NCBI GenBank assembly: GCA_940671915.1
Contig: CALNVZ010002100.1
Location: 69,943,126 to 70,007,125, forward strand
Origin: Paracentrotus lividus
Lineage: Eukaryota; Echinodermata; Echinoidea; Camarodonta; Echinidae
Reading direction: 5' to 3'
DNA: 64,000 bases
Below the pieces are notes generated by a model, which saw only the letters and a program-made list of their open reading frames with translations, did not search any database and was not told the DNA's origin. The position numbers were made by a program, and so were the translations under genes. This document shows, piece after piece, positions 32,217 through 46,700 of this stretch. Position 1 is the stretch's first letter. Each line of letters starts with the position of its first letter.

Positions 32217-32384
32217 CAGTGGCGGATTCAGAATTTAGAAATACGGGGGGGGGGGGCATCCCAAAAAATTGTAAAAATGGGGGACGCAGCTGAAAATTTT
32301 CAAAATTTAACATGTATAGGCAATGATTGGTTTTCAAATTATAGAGGGGGGCGTCCCCTGCACCCCTGCCTGGATCCCCCATTG
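32217..32384. mobile_element. hAT-like MITE
   Basis: Starts CAGTGGCGGATTCAGAATTT and ends CCTGGATCCCCCATTG, with a G tract inside each end. ATCCCC lies close to both ends but not exactly in register, so the target duplication is uncertain. Confidence 0.6.
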
Positions 32385-32724
32385 ATCCCCTTTTCCATAG
32401 TCTGACCAAGCATCCTTTTTCCCCTCCAAAAACAAATGAAGAAGGTTCTAAATTGACATGTTCACTCTTCTGCTTCAGAAGGTTGACATCTCTAGCTCTG
32501 CAGTCGACAGATGGCGATCTTCTAGCAGGACAATCGATCATCATAGAATCTTATAAAATAGCTCTGTGATTTTACGCATCGTGGTTGGTCAAAACGCGTC
32601 ACGTGTGCATGCTGAATTTTCGGTGCAATGCACCACCGTGCATTTTGCGGCGCAAAAAAAGTGATAACACATACATCCGGGTCTTTTCCGTGTTTTGTTT
32701 ACTTTCTTGGATGACGATCGTGAT

Positions 32725-32801
32725 GTAGATCTTGAGCTACTTACCAAAAATTCCAAGGGATAATCCCTTGGAATTTTTTTGGTAAGTAACTCAAGATCTA
32801 C
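32725..32801. repeat. near-perfect 77-nt hairpin
   Basis: Arms of about 37 bases pair almost without a loop: GTAGATCTTGAG, CTACTTACCAAAAATTCC and AAGGGAT meet their complements, with one or two indels in the A/T run. No flanking duplication seen. Confidence 0.85.
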
Positions 32802-32825
32802 TAGAGCAATGTCGCAATTTTATAA

Positions 32826-33010
32826 AAGCGTTAACACACTTCCCTGTATTGTGCGATTAAACGTAAATGCAGTGATCGCTCGATGCTTCGGATGGGGCAC
32901 AGCTGCACTCGCCTGCGGCTCGTTGCAGCGCGACCCCTATCCAAAGCTATCTCGCGGTGCACTGCATTCACCGCTAACGCACGCTCGGGCGTGTGTTAAT
33001 GCTATAATAA
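32826..33010. mobile_element. palindromic GC-richer element
   Basis: The arms AAAGCGTTAACACAC and GTGTGTTAATGCT lie at the two sides. Inside, GCAGTGATCGCTCGATGC pairs imperfectly with GCTATCTCGCGGTGCACTGC. The 79-codon plus-strand frame across it (32779-33018) is a consequence of the palindrome and not a recognised protein. Confidence 0.5.
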
Positions 33011-36000
33011 CAAATTAGAAACTCCGCCCATTTATTTACGCCACAGCCATGCGTCGGTGCTAAACACACACAAACATTGTTAGAAGAAATGCACGTCATT
33101 ACAGCGGGACCCAGATAACTGCTACCCCGGTGGCCCAGGCTCGGTGTCTAGTCAAATTGCGTTGAAACTTCTTCGTGTCTCGTGGTTAGCTGAGTAAAAC
33201 AGGTGGGTTGAAGCCTTGTTATTTTGGGACTGTTCCGCAAAATGTGGTCTGACTAGCCATTCTAATTGCATTTATACCAGACCTCTCTAGAGATATGTTG
33301 CATTTTGATGAGTGACCAAGTGATCAGACATTTTTTGATAGAGAAATGTAATCTCATGCACTTCGTTTCGTGAGCCATAAATATCGAGTTTGTCGGACTT
33401 TGACCCATAGAAGTCTGACAAGTGACATTGACATCATTTTTGCCACTCACTGCCTGAAAAGTGTGCAACATAATACATCTTTAAGTAGAAGGGGCAAGCC
33501 CAAGCCTATTAATGTTTTACAAAGTCATGTGATATAATTGTATGGTTACTTTGTATTGGACTGTTGTGTTTTAAATATTTTTCACAAAAAGAAAAAAGGA
33601 AAGAAAGAAAAGGAGTAGATCTATGTATTGCATAGATTCTAAGTTAAATGTTAATATGTAAATGTGATTTCTGTTTTTGAAAGGCTGACTGAAAACCAAT
33701 GCTATATTTTATACATTGGAAATTTATTCTACTGGGTATAACAAATAGATCTACAGAAATGTGATATTATGAGTCAATCATGTCTTGTCAACAGTTGCAT
33801 TTAAAATTTCTTCCATTTAAAATTTCTTCCATTTTATTTGTAAATCAATATAATGTTCCAGGATCTACATGATAACATTGTAAATGGAACTCGAGGCCCC
33901 AACTGAAATGTTCCTTGTCGTTTCCCCTTTCATAATGATTGTTCACATTTTATATTTTCATGCCATTTAATTTGAAGACAGTTTCCTGAATATAGTACTC
34001 TTTTTTTTTTTCAATTTTAAGAAAATAGCTCATCTCTTGAACAAAGCCTTCTCCAGCTCTCCCTATGTCAGCTGTGTCAAAATAACAAACACCTACATTG
34101 TAGGGCCTATTACTGGTCGAGCTTCACGATTTATTCCAGTGATATGCAAGTATTGTATGGGACTGAATGTAATGGCAAAATAGTTCATGCTCCATTGGTA
34201 CCAGCAACAATAATATAAAATTAGAAAGAAAAAAAAAAGAAAAAAAAAAAAGATAATAATTTTGATTGTTTAACTCACAGTGTGGTGGATCATCTGCGTA
34301 GTTGAATGTTATTTTTGTATTGCGTTAAGTTTACTTGTTCAAAGTTCAGATAAATAGTGACAAAGCTTACATTATGTAGAAAGTCAGATGAATTTGCATG
34401 ATAAGATTGATCATAAAAACCAAAGATTTTATTTACAACGGGATCCTAAACACAACAGAACTAACTCAATTACATTACAGTAGCATTAAATAACATGTAC
34501 AGCAAATTTTCATAGCAATGCATTATATAAACCAGGTACAACTGGTGGATAAAAGAATTCAATATTATGTGAGGCATCTTCTCAAATAAATAATGAATAA
34601 TAAATGATACTTTGTAGCTTTGCATACAAAGTTTCTATACCCTTAATATGGCACTTAACTTTCTCCTTGCTGAAAATGGAAATTTGTCTTGAAATAGATG
34701 TTAAACTATTTTGAATGCCCCGGTTTCTAACAGTTTGGGAATGTAAAAACTAACCCCTCTACAGTAGCCCCCTGGGTCTCTCTCCCCCGTTTAAACCCAT
34801 CTCTTTTTCTAGCTCTCTCTCTCTCTTTCTCTCTCTCTCGTTCTCTCTCACACCCTTTTATTTTTATGTCTCCTTTTTCAGTCTCCCTCACTCTGACCTC
34901 AAACATGGGACAAAAAATTGAGTTAGGGCTCTTTAATGATGTATGAAAAATTGCACCTCAAGGTTTCACACATTTAAATATATCACACATCCTTTGAAAA
35001 GAAAGGCTAAAATGTAAAGAATATATGCTGGATATAAACCTACACCGGCAATGTGAATAATTGATGCTTGCTTGGAGTGTGGAATATGGTTACCAGTAGA
35101 TTGTGAAAATAAATTAACATAAATAAGTCATACTTAGTTCAATGCATCCTATTTTGGTCATCGATGAATAAATTGAAATAATTTACATTTGAAACTGCTT
35201 TTAACCTATCCATGTGTTTGCATAGTCCTGGTTAAGCATTGCAGATTGACTTTGGTTACACTATTTATTTGCAGTGGTCAGGAATTGTGCTTCATTTAGA
35301 ATACTATGCCATATTTTAGTCACTCATCATCAATTTTATTGACAGATCAAATTGGAAGTTTAATTAATTGTATTCAAGGTACGTTTATGTTGAAAAGGCC
35401 CATGTATGACCCTATTCTCATTCATATTATTACAGCACTCGGTTGGATTACTCTTTCTGTTTATATAGTCAAAGAGCAATCTATAACTAATAAGTCTGCT
35501 TAGAAGGAAAGGACATCAAGTCAAACACATATTGTTTATTGTACCCAATTCTTTTGTTTTGTTTTGTTTTCTTCAAATTTCAGATGTACAATCAAGAGTG
35601 CTTGCTTTTCTGATGTAACATTCATTTATCTTAAATTTGGCTGACTAAAGATTTTTATCTGAAGAATTCACTTATTGTGTATAAAACATGATATTGAGAG
35701 TTGTCAACAAAATTCATATAGAAGGTTCCATGTCTGATTTCATTTAGATTTGAGGGCATGGTTTCCTATTTAGAAAAAAATATAATGTAATAATTAAAAA
35801 TAATTGTTAATTGTTAAACTGTTAAAGAAGAGTTTTCTACTCTTCAAATTTGAATTTAAAATAATAATAATCATAATAATAATAATAAAAAAAAAACAGG
35901 TACTCAATAGGATTGTACTATTTAGTTTGCATTTAAATATAGGCTAAAAAAATAAGAGGGGACTTTGTTATAATGATAGGACAAATAAGACACAGACAAA

Positions 36001-36700
36001 GTGAAATATAAAATTGTTCGGGGTTTGCAGGGGGAGAGAGAGGGGGAGGGGTGGAGGATAGTTAGAGATAGAGAGGAGAAGGGGAAACATGGGAGGAAAA
36101 GGGAGGAAGAAATACAGAGATGTGAGAGATGGCATTAGTGTAGGGGACTGTGTGTCTGAGACAGATAAAAAAGCTCAGAAAAGAGCTGTAGACAAAGTGA
36201 GTGAGAAATAAAATTATTTATCTTTCAAAATTGGAAACTGTCTGAGTTCGGCTTATTTCCTTTCCTGATTAAAATGATTTATGAGGAGACAGGAATCCCC
36301 AAGAGTTGTGAAATTTGTGACGAAATCACACATCTTTTGACGTCATGCATATAATGCAATGTTGCTCTGAATCACTGCTTTCCTCTTTAAATTTTGAATA
36401 CATGTACCTTTTCCACATTTCTTATTGTCTCCAGTGTACTGGTGAAAGGGGGGGGGGGGGCGGGGCTGGGGGCTTTAGCCATCCCCTCGAATTGCCATAT
36501 CACTGATTGATGCTATCTGTTCCATCGTTAAATTATATCCTCATGTACAAATGTATTGTTGGTGATTTTTGCTTCATTTGGGAGTGCAAAAGTTGTCACT
36601 TGTTCTTTGCACACGAATCATTGTATGTTTTTATTATTTGAAAAATTGAATAAAAAAGAGCAACCAATAGAATTAAATTTATACATCATTTTCACAAAGG
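33011..36700. other. quiet AT-rich DNA, no gene recognised
   Basis: Few repeats: an A/G-rich run near 34228-34252, a CT microsatellite near 34812-34850 and a purine-rich stretch near 36031-36130. All open frames are short. It could be intergenic or intronic. Confidence 0.5.
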
Positions 36701-36890
36701 AGCCTATAATGTAACAAGCTTAGCTTTTAACTTAGGCTCCTTCATATTTCTTTCTTTCTTATGCTACTGATGTCATTCGTTTTATGATTTATCAATAATG
36801 TATAGTATTGAAATGACATATAATTTTTGTTTTATTATTGTTCGATTGGAATATGTAAATAAAAACTGAACTGAACTGAACTGAACTGAA
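36701..36890 (+). repeat. retroposon 3' end with CTGAA tail
   Basis: Ends in GTAAATAAAAACTGAACTGA with further CTGAA copies. An AATAAA signal then a pentamer tail, here on the plus strand. The 5' limit is a guess. Confidence 0.5.
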
Positions 36891-39670
36891 ATGCCTGATT
36901 TCAGGTCAGCCTCTCATAACTGTTTACATCACTTATTGAATATGATAACGACTGTAATTATACCGATGGCAACCTTTAGCAAAATTTGTGATTCATTCAT
37001 GGAGTGTTTATAAATTGAATGGAATGGGCAGTGAGAATGGATTTACAACAAGGAAGTTTGATCCATGGTATAAATGAGGGATTGAAAATGATCATTCAAA
37101 CAGGCTTTTCAGAAAGAAAGAAAGAAAGAAAGAAAAAAAAAGATAGCATCACCCATTAGCTTTCAATATTACCAAGAGGATTTGATTTTAGCTCAGAGAG
37201 TAATGAAATGGCAATGCATAAAACCTAGAGTCTACTTTATCAATTTTTCAGTTGCCTTGGAATATGTAGCCTTTTGTGATGGTCATTCAATATCCCTCAC
37301 TGAATTGAGCAATCAATTTGTTCAAATGGCAATATCCTGTTGTAATTGTGCAATTCTAACAAGCTTTCAAACTGGGGCTGCCAATTTATGCCGTTATTTG
37401 ATTTTATTCATGAACCATTGTGTTTATGTATCTCCAAAATAATATATGTGGACAATGATAATCCACGTTTGTGGTCACGTATCGTATGATTTTTTTTTTC
37501 TGTTGCTGTAATTCTTTGACACGATAAGATATTATTTGCTTACTTTATAAGACTATTTTATTGAGATAGAGACTGGTCTATTTTCAGAGGACTATGGTAA
37601 CAAAAACAGGTTTTTATTATGATTATTATGATTTAAAAAATTGTCATTATTATAAAAGTCGTTTTTCTTTTTGTTTTTGTTTGCTTTTTTAATTTTTTTA
37701 AAAAGTGTAGTATTAAAGGCCAAATAGTCCCCCTCTAAGTTGAAGTTTTGCTGAATGAAATTGTATTGAGAGTGGTAATTAATTCAAACTTTGATCTAGA
37801 AATAGAATTATATAGTTTGTTGTTTGTTGAAAATGGGAAAGGCAAGATTAAATGTGTTAGTCACTGTTCTTGCTTTGAGCAGATGTTATTGTAATATTGT
37901 ACATGTAGGCATACATCACCCCAAAATTCTAGTATAAACTTGGAATCCCACCCTAACATCTCTTTTGATACTGAAACATTAACTGAAAATGTATTACAGA
38001 AACAGTAGCCATCTTAACATACACAAATGTTTGATCAGCTGTTTACAATTAGACTTTGAATAATTGATTAATTTTGTCATAAAGCTATCACCAGCTGACC
38101 AAGTAAGTTAATTTCTTGAGACAGGAACTCACATCGATGTGTTATGGCAGATTGTGACCAGTATAGTCCTAAATTGTAAAATGTAGTAAGAATTTGATCA
38201 GGATGTTGTGTAATAATTAATTTGCTGTACCAATGATTAAAATGTTCCGTGTGATCTAGGGGAGAAAATTAAATATAGAAACAAGATGTGGCAGAGAGAA
38301 AGAGAGAGAGGCAGCAACTTTGTAATTGGTTAAATGAAAAGGAAGGTTGAATAAAAAAGATATCTGATTGATAATTATAATTTGCCTCATTACATGATAT
38401 CAGGCTACACAACATACAGATTAATTCAATTAATTGGATACAAAATCATTTTATTATTGATCAATAGATTTCCTACAGTGTATGAACAAAGTATCATTTT
38501 TACAATACACATTGATATTGTTTGTTTGATTTACAATCATAATTCATATTAATGACTATAATTGTTTGTAAAACGCCTTTTGCGCCACTTTGATCCCTCA
38601 TTGGGCACCTGTTAGTTACTTAGTTGGATCATGTGTCAATCATCAAGTATAATCCACTGACTTTCATGCCAAAACAATTAGGGTGTGATTGAGGTGTTTT
38701 GGCAAGCTTATGACAGATGATAGGATTAGTGGTAATCCTGTAAACGACTTTTCAGACCTTCTGATCAGAACTACACAGTTGACTTTCCAGTTTCTGCAAC
38801 ATGGGTTCAGTCATAGAGTTTTGTTGATTGCCAAAAAATTAGCTTACAATCAATCATGAAAATTTTTTAATTGTCTATCATGAAGAATTATGCTGCATCA
38901 TAGAAGATTAGAAAATGGCAGTTGTGCAATCTGCAAAATACAATTACTCAGTCTTTCTTTCCATATTTTATAAAAGTAAAGATTGCAGGACAAGGTTGTT
39001 AGCATAATAAAAAGAGTCTAACGTGTGCTTGTTATCATTGTTCTTATTTGTGTTGTTCATTTTTTTCCCCCATGATAGACCTTGCCTCATAATAAATTTT
39101 GTGAGCCCATATAATTAAAGAAAGGACACATTTTTCTTTGTATAAAAAAGTGGTACTTGAATCTCCACATTGAAAGGCATAATAGAGTTCCATTTTAGAT
39201 AATATGATGCTTTTGGTTGTATACTGCATTGAATTCAAAAGAATAGGATACAGATCGTAAATCAATCTGACTGATCAGCCAAGAAATATGATTAGATTAC
39301 CAGGTATATGTCAGCTTTGTAGCCAGAAAGGTAGCAAAAATTGTAAAATCTCTCGGCAGGCAGCCAAAATCATATTCCCAAATGAGGTCTGGTTTTGGAA
39401 CCCAATCTCTAGTTGTATATCCTTCTGTTAAATTCTTGTATTGTCTGGTGATATTGAGCATCCTAAATGTCTATATTGAATCATGAACTGTTTTGTTTGA
39501 GTCTGAGCAGCGCATTCGATTTTAGGCATCTAGATATTGGCTCTCCAGAAAACCCAAGATTGGATTCAATTGGATTTGACAGTCTAAAGCATTTGAAATC
39601 TTGTTTTACGCCTTTTCTCTTTCAATTTTATACCCCATCTTTCTTCCTTCGTTTTATTTTCCCAACCTGG
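36891..39670. other. quiet AT-rich DNA, no gene recognised
   Basis: An AAAG microsatellite near 37110-37140; otherwise unremarkable. No frame over 90 codons and none with recognisable motifs. Confidence 0.5.
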
Positions 39671-39906
39671 GGGGTGTAACACAAAGACTTACGATTGATT
39701 AAAAGTTACGATTGATTTTTTCTTGGTGCCCTCATTTGGAAACCAGGTACAGTCATGGATTAGGATTTTGATATGATTAAGAGTAGGGTTAGGGCTATGG
39801 TTAGTATTAAGATCATCAACTTTGGAGCATCCGTCCATGATGAGGCTAATGAGAAAAAAAATCAATCGTAACTTTTAATCAATCGTAAGTCTTTGTGTTA
39901 CACCCC
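39671..39906. mobile_element. GGGGTGTAACACAAAG MITE, copy 2
   Basis: Same ends and interior as the copy at 26804, in the same orientation, with a handful of substitutions and one indel in an A run. CTGG lies next to both ends. Confidence 0.88.
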
Positions 39907-40572
39907 ACTGGAGTGGACTGCCCCATGAAATTACAATTGTCACTTGTTCCTGTCAGGAGAGTGCAGCGGTTGGATTTTTGTCATTCATTGTATTTGATTT
40001 TCTTTTTGCTGGAGTGATGTGGATTTAATGCAGAAAGAGAAAGATTGAGACTCACGGAGGGAATTACAAATCAAGAGCTTCTAACCAGGCATCAGCGATC
40101 AGACTACTGTTGTGGCATTGTATATCTCTAACTAAAAGGTAGAAGTTACAGCTATATTCATAACATGAGATATGGACTTCAAATGATCTATGTAAATAGA
40201 AACCAGAAAGAAACTATAGTCCAAATGATATATTGGTACAAAGGTTGCAATCTGTCAGCCTTGAGCAAGAATCTTCAGTATTAAATCATAGCACTTGACA
40301 ATGCCCATCTATCCAGTCATAAAAATATGCGAAAATCGACCTTGAAACTTGAATGTTTTGCTTTATTGTCTCCTGCAGGTTTTTAGTATTTTTTTTAGTA
40401 AATTCTTACAATGATGTCAAAAGAAGAGTTTGATGTTTTATACACATTTATATATATCCCTTTATTTATTCCTGTGTTGTGCCTCCCTTTATTAACTTGA
40501 TTTAAATATAAATTTGAAGAATTCAAGGACGAAAAATAAAGAAAATTAATGAAAAACAAAAATAAAATAGAT

Positions 40573-40720
40573 GTATGGTATGGTTATCTTTTCTGTATAA
40601 AATTCAAGAACAAAACAAACAACATTGCTGGATATGATATCATATTTTTCAAATATCCAATACCTATGCACATTAGATTGGTATGACTTCAGGTATTGTT
40701 GTAATAGAATAGATGCACTA
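40573..40720 (-). repeat. retroposon 3' end with CCATA tail
   Basis: On the minus strand it ends ACAGAAAAGATAACCATACC then ATAC, like the stub at 9881 but more diverged. The 5' boundary is not clear. Confidence 0.4.
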
Positions 40721-43700
40721 TAGAAATTCATTAAAAAGTTCTCTAATACCGACCAACCCTATTTGATCACCCTTGAGCCGACTCATTTGATGTACAGTGA
40801 TTCATCAAATGCAATTTTGCATTTGCCTTTTTCTAAATGAACTTCAAGACAGAGTTTTTTTGGGAAGCTGCTAGTGTCACTGAACCTGCCTGTGGGCAGA
40901 ATACTGTGATGCTGATGATGGTGAAAATGATTTCAAATAAGAACAAATTATCAGACCAAAACTTGAAAGTGGAGGAGGAAAATGTTTGGAATGTAAGGTT
41001 ATTGGTTAAGTAAGCTTGTGAAGTTGAAAGTCATGTTGGTTGTCACCTCTGGTCATTCTGTCCTACCCATATGTTCACCAGAAATGGAAGGGGATTTCAC
41101 ACCAATGCTCTGCTCAACAAATCGATGCAATTCCTAAAATATGGAGTTGGGGAGGTGGGGGGGGGGGGGAGGGGCGTTTTTTGTTTCTCGATTATTTTTG
41201 TACTTCCCCATCAGCCGAAAACCATTATTTACCTGGGAATTATGATACCCATTGCAATTTCACAAGGTAAAATATGCATTAAGCTCTGGTCACAAGCCGA
41301 CTACGTGTCTTATTGGGGCCATGGTCGCTACGTTTTTCTGAAAACGTAGGAAGAAGTGGCGAAACGAGCTCTAAACGCTTGCACTAAGGCTGATTTTGGA
41401 GTGCTGCATACTTTCCAAAATCTTGTACTGAGTCGGTACTTTCACAACGTACATGCGTACAAATTTCCAATTTTTGCCCACGTTTTGCACGTAGACTGCA
41501 CGCTACGTGCAAGTAGCATGGATAGTAGAAACAGGCTTATTCAAGATCAAAAACATAAAAACATGTAATTGAAGCTTTGGAGCCATTATCCCCACCCCCC
41601 CTGCTCAGTTAGTTTAATAACTAAATTGTGCATTGGATACAAAGTATTTTCACAACGTAAAGTTCCATAATACATAATAATTACTCATAAGACAAGTATC
41701 TTACACCATGTATAAATATAAAGCAACTTTTAACATTGAGATTAATAAATATAGATTGAACAGGAAATAGGAAGAAGAAGAGAAGGAAAAGTGGAATACT
41801 AGGAATTATTAAATGGATTGAAATAAACTTTAACATAATACTTATATATATATAAAAGAGAATATTAGAATTAATGAATAACATTTAATAAAATACAAGT
41901 AGTTATATATTAAAGGTAATAATTTACTACATGCTTATAGGCCCGCCGGCCACTGAGGACATATGTCGAGTATCTACCACCAAGGTTAGTGAAAATCACA
42001 AGTGTATGAACACACAGTACCGCACCGATACTACCCCGAAACGACTGTACATAAAGATGCCCTAGAGGTTTTTTTTTATACCTTGTAAGAAACGAGCGTC
42101 CCAGAGGAAACATTAAAAAAAAAGAAAATAAAAAAAAAGAATAAAAAAAAAAAAAAAAAAGATACAACAAAAAAAAAAAATTAAGACATCATATATATAA
42201 AAAAAAAGCATATCATATAAAATAAAATAAAAAAAAACAATATAAAGAATAACAAAAATAAAATATGTAAAAATAAAGATAAAAATAATAAAATCAATAT
42301 ATTTCTTGTTTCTTTCTCCAACATCAACGGTACAAAATTTAAATTAGATCATGAAATGTAATTATAATGTATAAAATAAACCTCACCAATCGCAAATTGG
42401 TTAGAGTAGAAACATCAAGATCAAATAACAAAGATACGACCCGCAAAGAACTAGGTAAAAGAAATTAAAAAGGAGCGCGGAGGATGTAAACTCATTAATA
42501 AAATTTAAAAACTAATGCTAGTGTGATCAATAAAAATTAGTATATAATTATTAAATTAGAAATTAAAAAACATAAGCTTTTCCTTCACACTCCCTATCAA
42601 TCTATTAGCTGATCTTGTTAGGGGTGGCATGCTAGGACTTATTACTGGGACGCTGACTGGGTGTGGGCTGTGATCTGGTGGAAGTTCACACAGAATATAC
42701 AATATATATGTTTATTTTTGATATTTCAGACGACAGGCCAGTTGGCGCCCCCCCGGCGCGGTGCGTGTTAGTCGGAGTTTCCTAGATCTCTACTAGTTTA
42801 AAAAATCCTGAGAATATTGCATTGGTATTCTACATAGTTGGAGAATGAATTAATTAATTTGTGCTATTTAACACACAATACCAAAGGCGTTAAAGATTCC
42901 TTTACGTTTAAAGTTTCCTTTAATTTTTGCCCCATATCAGGAATAGATGCTAAATTATAACATGGACATTTTATCTACTAACCCAAAGTTCATTAGTTCA
43001 GTTATTCATTTATGTGGTCAAGTTCAATAATCAAACATTTCATGTCTTTTAAATATCTTTGAATATGTTTCTTCATTCATTAACACAACTCCAGTATTTT
43101 ATTTTAAAAAGCATTTAAATTCTTGTCAAATAAAAATGGTGGCATAAATATACACTTGACAAATGGCTAATTTTAAGTTCTCTCTACCGTTAGTATTTTT
43201 ATTTGACGGTGTAAATAATTTAACCAGTGAGTGTAAGTTATATAGGTGACGTTTACTGACATAATTTTTTACATTATAAAGTAAATTTAATATACATGTA
43301 AGTAGAGAAAACGAACACCTTAAATGCCATGATCACCAAGAATAATAAACAACGGGTCAAGTGGCAGTCCTGAGGATAAATCAATGTTGACCTGGAACGT
43401 CATGTTTTGATCAAATTCTATTCTTAAATCTAATAATCATGTCTGCCATACATGTACCTCTTGTTAAATAGTATTTGGTTTTCTAAGATATTAATAATTT
43501 AAGTTTTCTGCTGTCAATGTCTGGTCACACGCAATTAAAACGTTGATAGTTACATAGTTTTTTAGCATTGTGTTGAAGGAGTTACTATTTTTAAATCAAT
43601 TATGGAGAACATTGTGGAATTACGATGATGAGGTTATTTATCTGTAATGTCTATATGAATAGTTGTGCATCTCTGACTTTGACCCACTAGAAATTGTTGA

Positions 43701-46700
43701 AGTATGGTTTGCTTTATTCTGCAGATTGATTGTACTAACAAACTTGATAACTTTGGTAATGTTCTTTTTAACATGAAATTTAAAAAATTAATTCTTATAG
43801 AGGGAAATGAGTACATTCCCACTTGTTATATTTGGCGAGTTCGTTTTCTATTTCTTTATATTTTTTTTTTTTTTTCACTTATTTATATTTCTGTGTAGGG
43901 AGAATTTTAAATTTAAAGTAAATGAGATTTGGTACGAAAGACTTTACACGTACTGCCAGTAATATTTTTTTTTTTTAAGCAAATTGTAATGTAAATTGTA
44001 AAATGTGTGGTTATATATTTTATAAGATGAGGGACAGAAAAACCTAGGCATGTACCTCGCTAATAAAAATAAACCAAAGGGTGTTTCACAAAGAATGCTT
44101 GCCCGCGCTTCAACATGCCAATTGTATCATGTGAAAATTTTCACTTTTCTCCTCACTCTCAAAAACTTATTCATAATGCGAACTCATTTAATCGTTTTAA
44201 GCTCTCAACAATTTGTTCCCTTGTTATTTTTTTGTTTGCTATATTCAGGGGCTTGCTCCACGAACTAAAACCTCATATTGCTAATAAGCCAATATTAAAA
44301 GAATTTTATTCTCGAACAAAAGCCCTCAACACAGCCTAAAATCTGCCTATTTATCTTTCCTCACACTCAAAAACTGCCTGATTAGCCTGGTTTGCTTTTA
44401 AAAGCAACTGTCATTAATCATCACTGTGAATAATTTTTTCCACCAAAAATCATTTTGGCAGGTACATACAAATGTAACATTACATGTACTTTCCCTTTCC
44501 CCTGATATAACATAACCTCTGAGTAACAAAAAGGTTTGTCAGAAGATCTGGAGAGCCTATATTTTGCATCAAAAAATGGACATTTAGCGACGACGGAACT
44601 TGTTTCTTTTGTATGATCTAAAGCACTAGCCTAATGTAAATTTTGCATACAGCTGGGTGGTGTCTGCATGACTATTGGTAAAAGCCTTATGAACATTTAG
44701 TCCCATTCAAAATAAATATCAGAATAACTATTTATCATTTGACTAATGGTCATAACAACATGCCATAAAAGATTGTGCACAATTGGTGCTACTGTGAGAC
44801 AATAGTTACTAGGTTTTCTTAGTTAATTAATAATTTTGAAACCGTTTCTTTTTTGGGGACATAGGTATTAACGATTAATAAAACTACACATATAAATATT
44901 TTGGTTATCCACTTTTTTTAATTAGTTAATTACTAAAATATGTATGTTGGTGCAAAATGTTTTAAATTTTGTGTAGCCCATGTTTTTTGAATCTAATTTT
45001 AACAGTTTTACTTTTATTTCTTTAAGTCAAATTTCTTTCCTCTTCAGTCATGATGTGCAAATCTACAAGGAAATCAGAAACTCTATAGTCCTGCCCCCCG
45101 CCACTTCCCAAAATTATCCCTGAATTACGTCATGAATAATTTCAGATCATTTGAGCCGCAAAATAATGACCTAGAATTTGAAGAGAAAGCTTATTATAAA
45201 GAAGAAAACATTTGAAGAGGTTTCCGCCCTATAACAATAAAAAAGACGACGTTGAAATTTGGCAATGATGCTTGAAAGTTTTGCTAATTTTAACAATGAA
45301 TATTTAAAATAGTACCGCTACCACCACCCAAAAGCAGCATTTTACGCTGAAGAAGAAACATAAAGTCAGAAAATGGGGAATCTTTCTAACATATATCATA
45401 GACAATGACAACAATAAAGGTTATTATAGGGTGATATATCAAATAATAATCAATAATGGAGGAAAAAAAAAATGTTCTTGCAGTATTTGTACTTTAATTA
45501 TCAAGGTTTGATTGATGCGATAACTAGTTTTTTCCATGAAAACTATCCATCCTAAACAATTTTTGGTTTTTGTTATGTAATTTTCTTTTTGCCAATCCCA
45601 ATGACTTTTTCAGTGGCCTGGAAATTCTCCTAATTTCTTGGGTATTTTAAGTTATCATAATTGTATCAGCATATGCCATAAATTTAATGGTGCCAAAATT
45701 AATCATAGAAGTGATATCCAATTTAATTTATAGTTTTAGTTTCAGCTGAATATATTTCTCTGAAGTCATTCAAACTATTGTGAACAGGATTCACTTCTGA
45801 GCGCTACTATTTCATTAGATAGGACATACACTGTGCTGTAAATATGTACAGAAGCCTATCTTTTAAAAGAGATAGAAATAATGTATGATTCATAATGTAA
45901 GATATTACAGTTACTTTTGCTAAGATAACATTACAATTTTTTGGGTTCTTTGTAGAAAGATATAGAATATGATTATAATACTTATTACGTTGTATACTGA
46001 ACTTACTACTGTAGATTATAAAAGAAATATAAACCAACATACATATATAAATATTCGACTTTCTGAGGACAGAGGATTGCATTGCAAGACCATAAAAGAT
46101 AGGGGGTCCGTGATGTTATGTGACTCACGCACCAAACGCAACCCTACATTATATCATCACTCACTACATTAGCATTGTTCTTCTCGCACATACCTACTCT
46201 TAATTCCCATTGTCGAGCCAATAGTACAGTACAAATAATCGGCAAGTTGGTAGGTTCAATGCTATGAGAATCAATTTGTTGATTTAAACAGACTAAAAGC
46301 TTTCTTACTCGTTCGCATGTTTTGAGCGAACCATCTTCTCTTTGCCATTCTATTAAATATTCTTCTCACAGCTCTATGGATAATCATTGTACAATATATA
46401 TTTCCAGAGTTGATAACGAAAGATTTTAAACTGACTTATGTTGAACTCTAAATAAGCAATACTCTTAGGAGGCTTTAACAACATTGTAGTGCACCACCTT
46501 CTTTATATTTGGGATTGGGCTTAGATTATCACCGTTTGTAAATGGGCTTTTTGCCTGCCCTTTGAAGCTACTTCTACTTGTGATTTAGTTTTACTACGTC
46601 TCCTGTTTCCCTACCTCATGGTACGGTACAGTCTATTCTGCGTGGAGTTACTTAATTGCGTTTAAACTTCATTTACGTCAAAGATATCCATAATTTGGTT

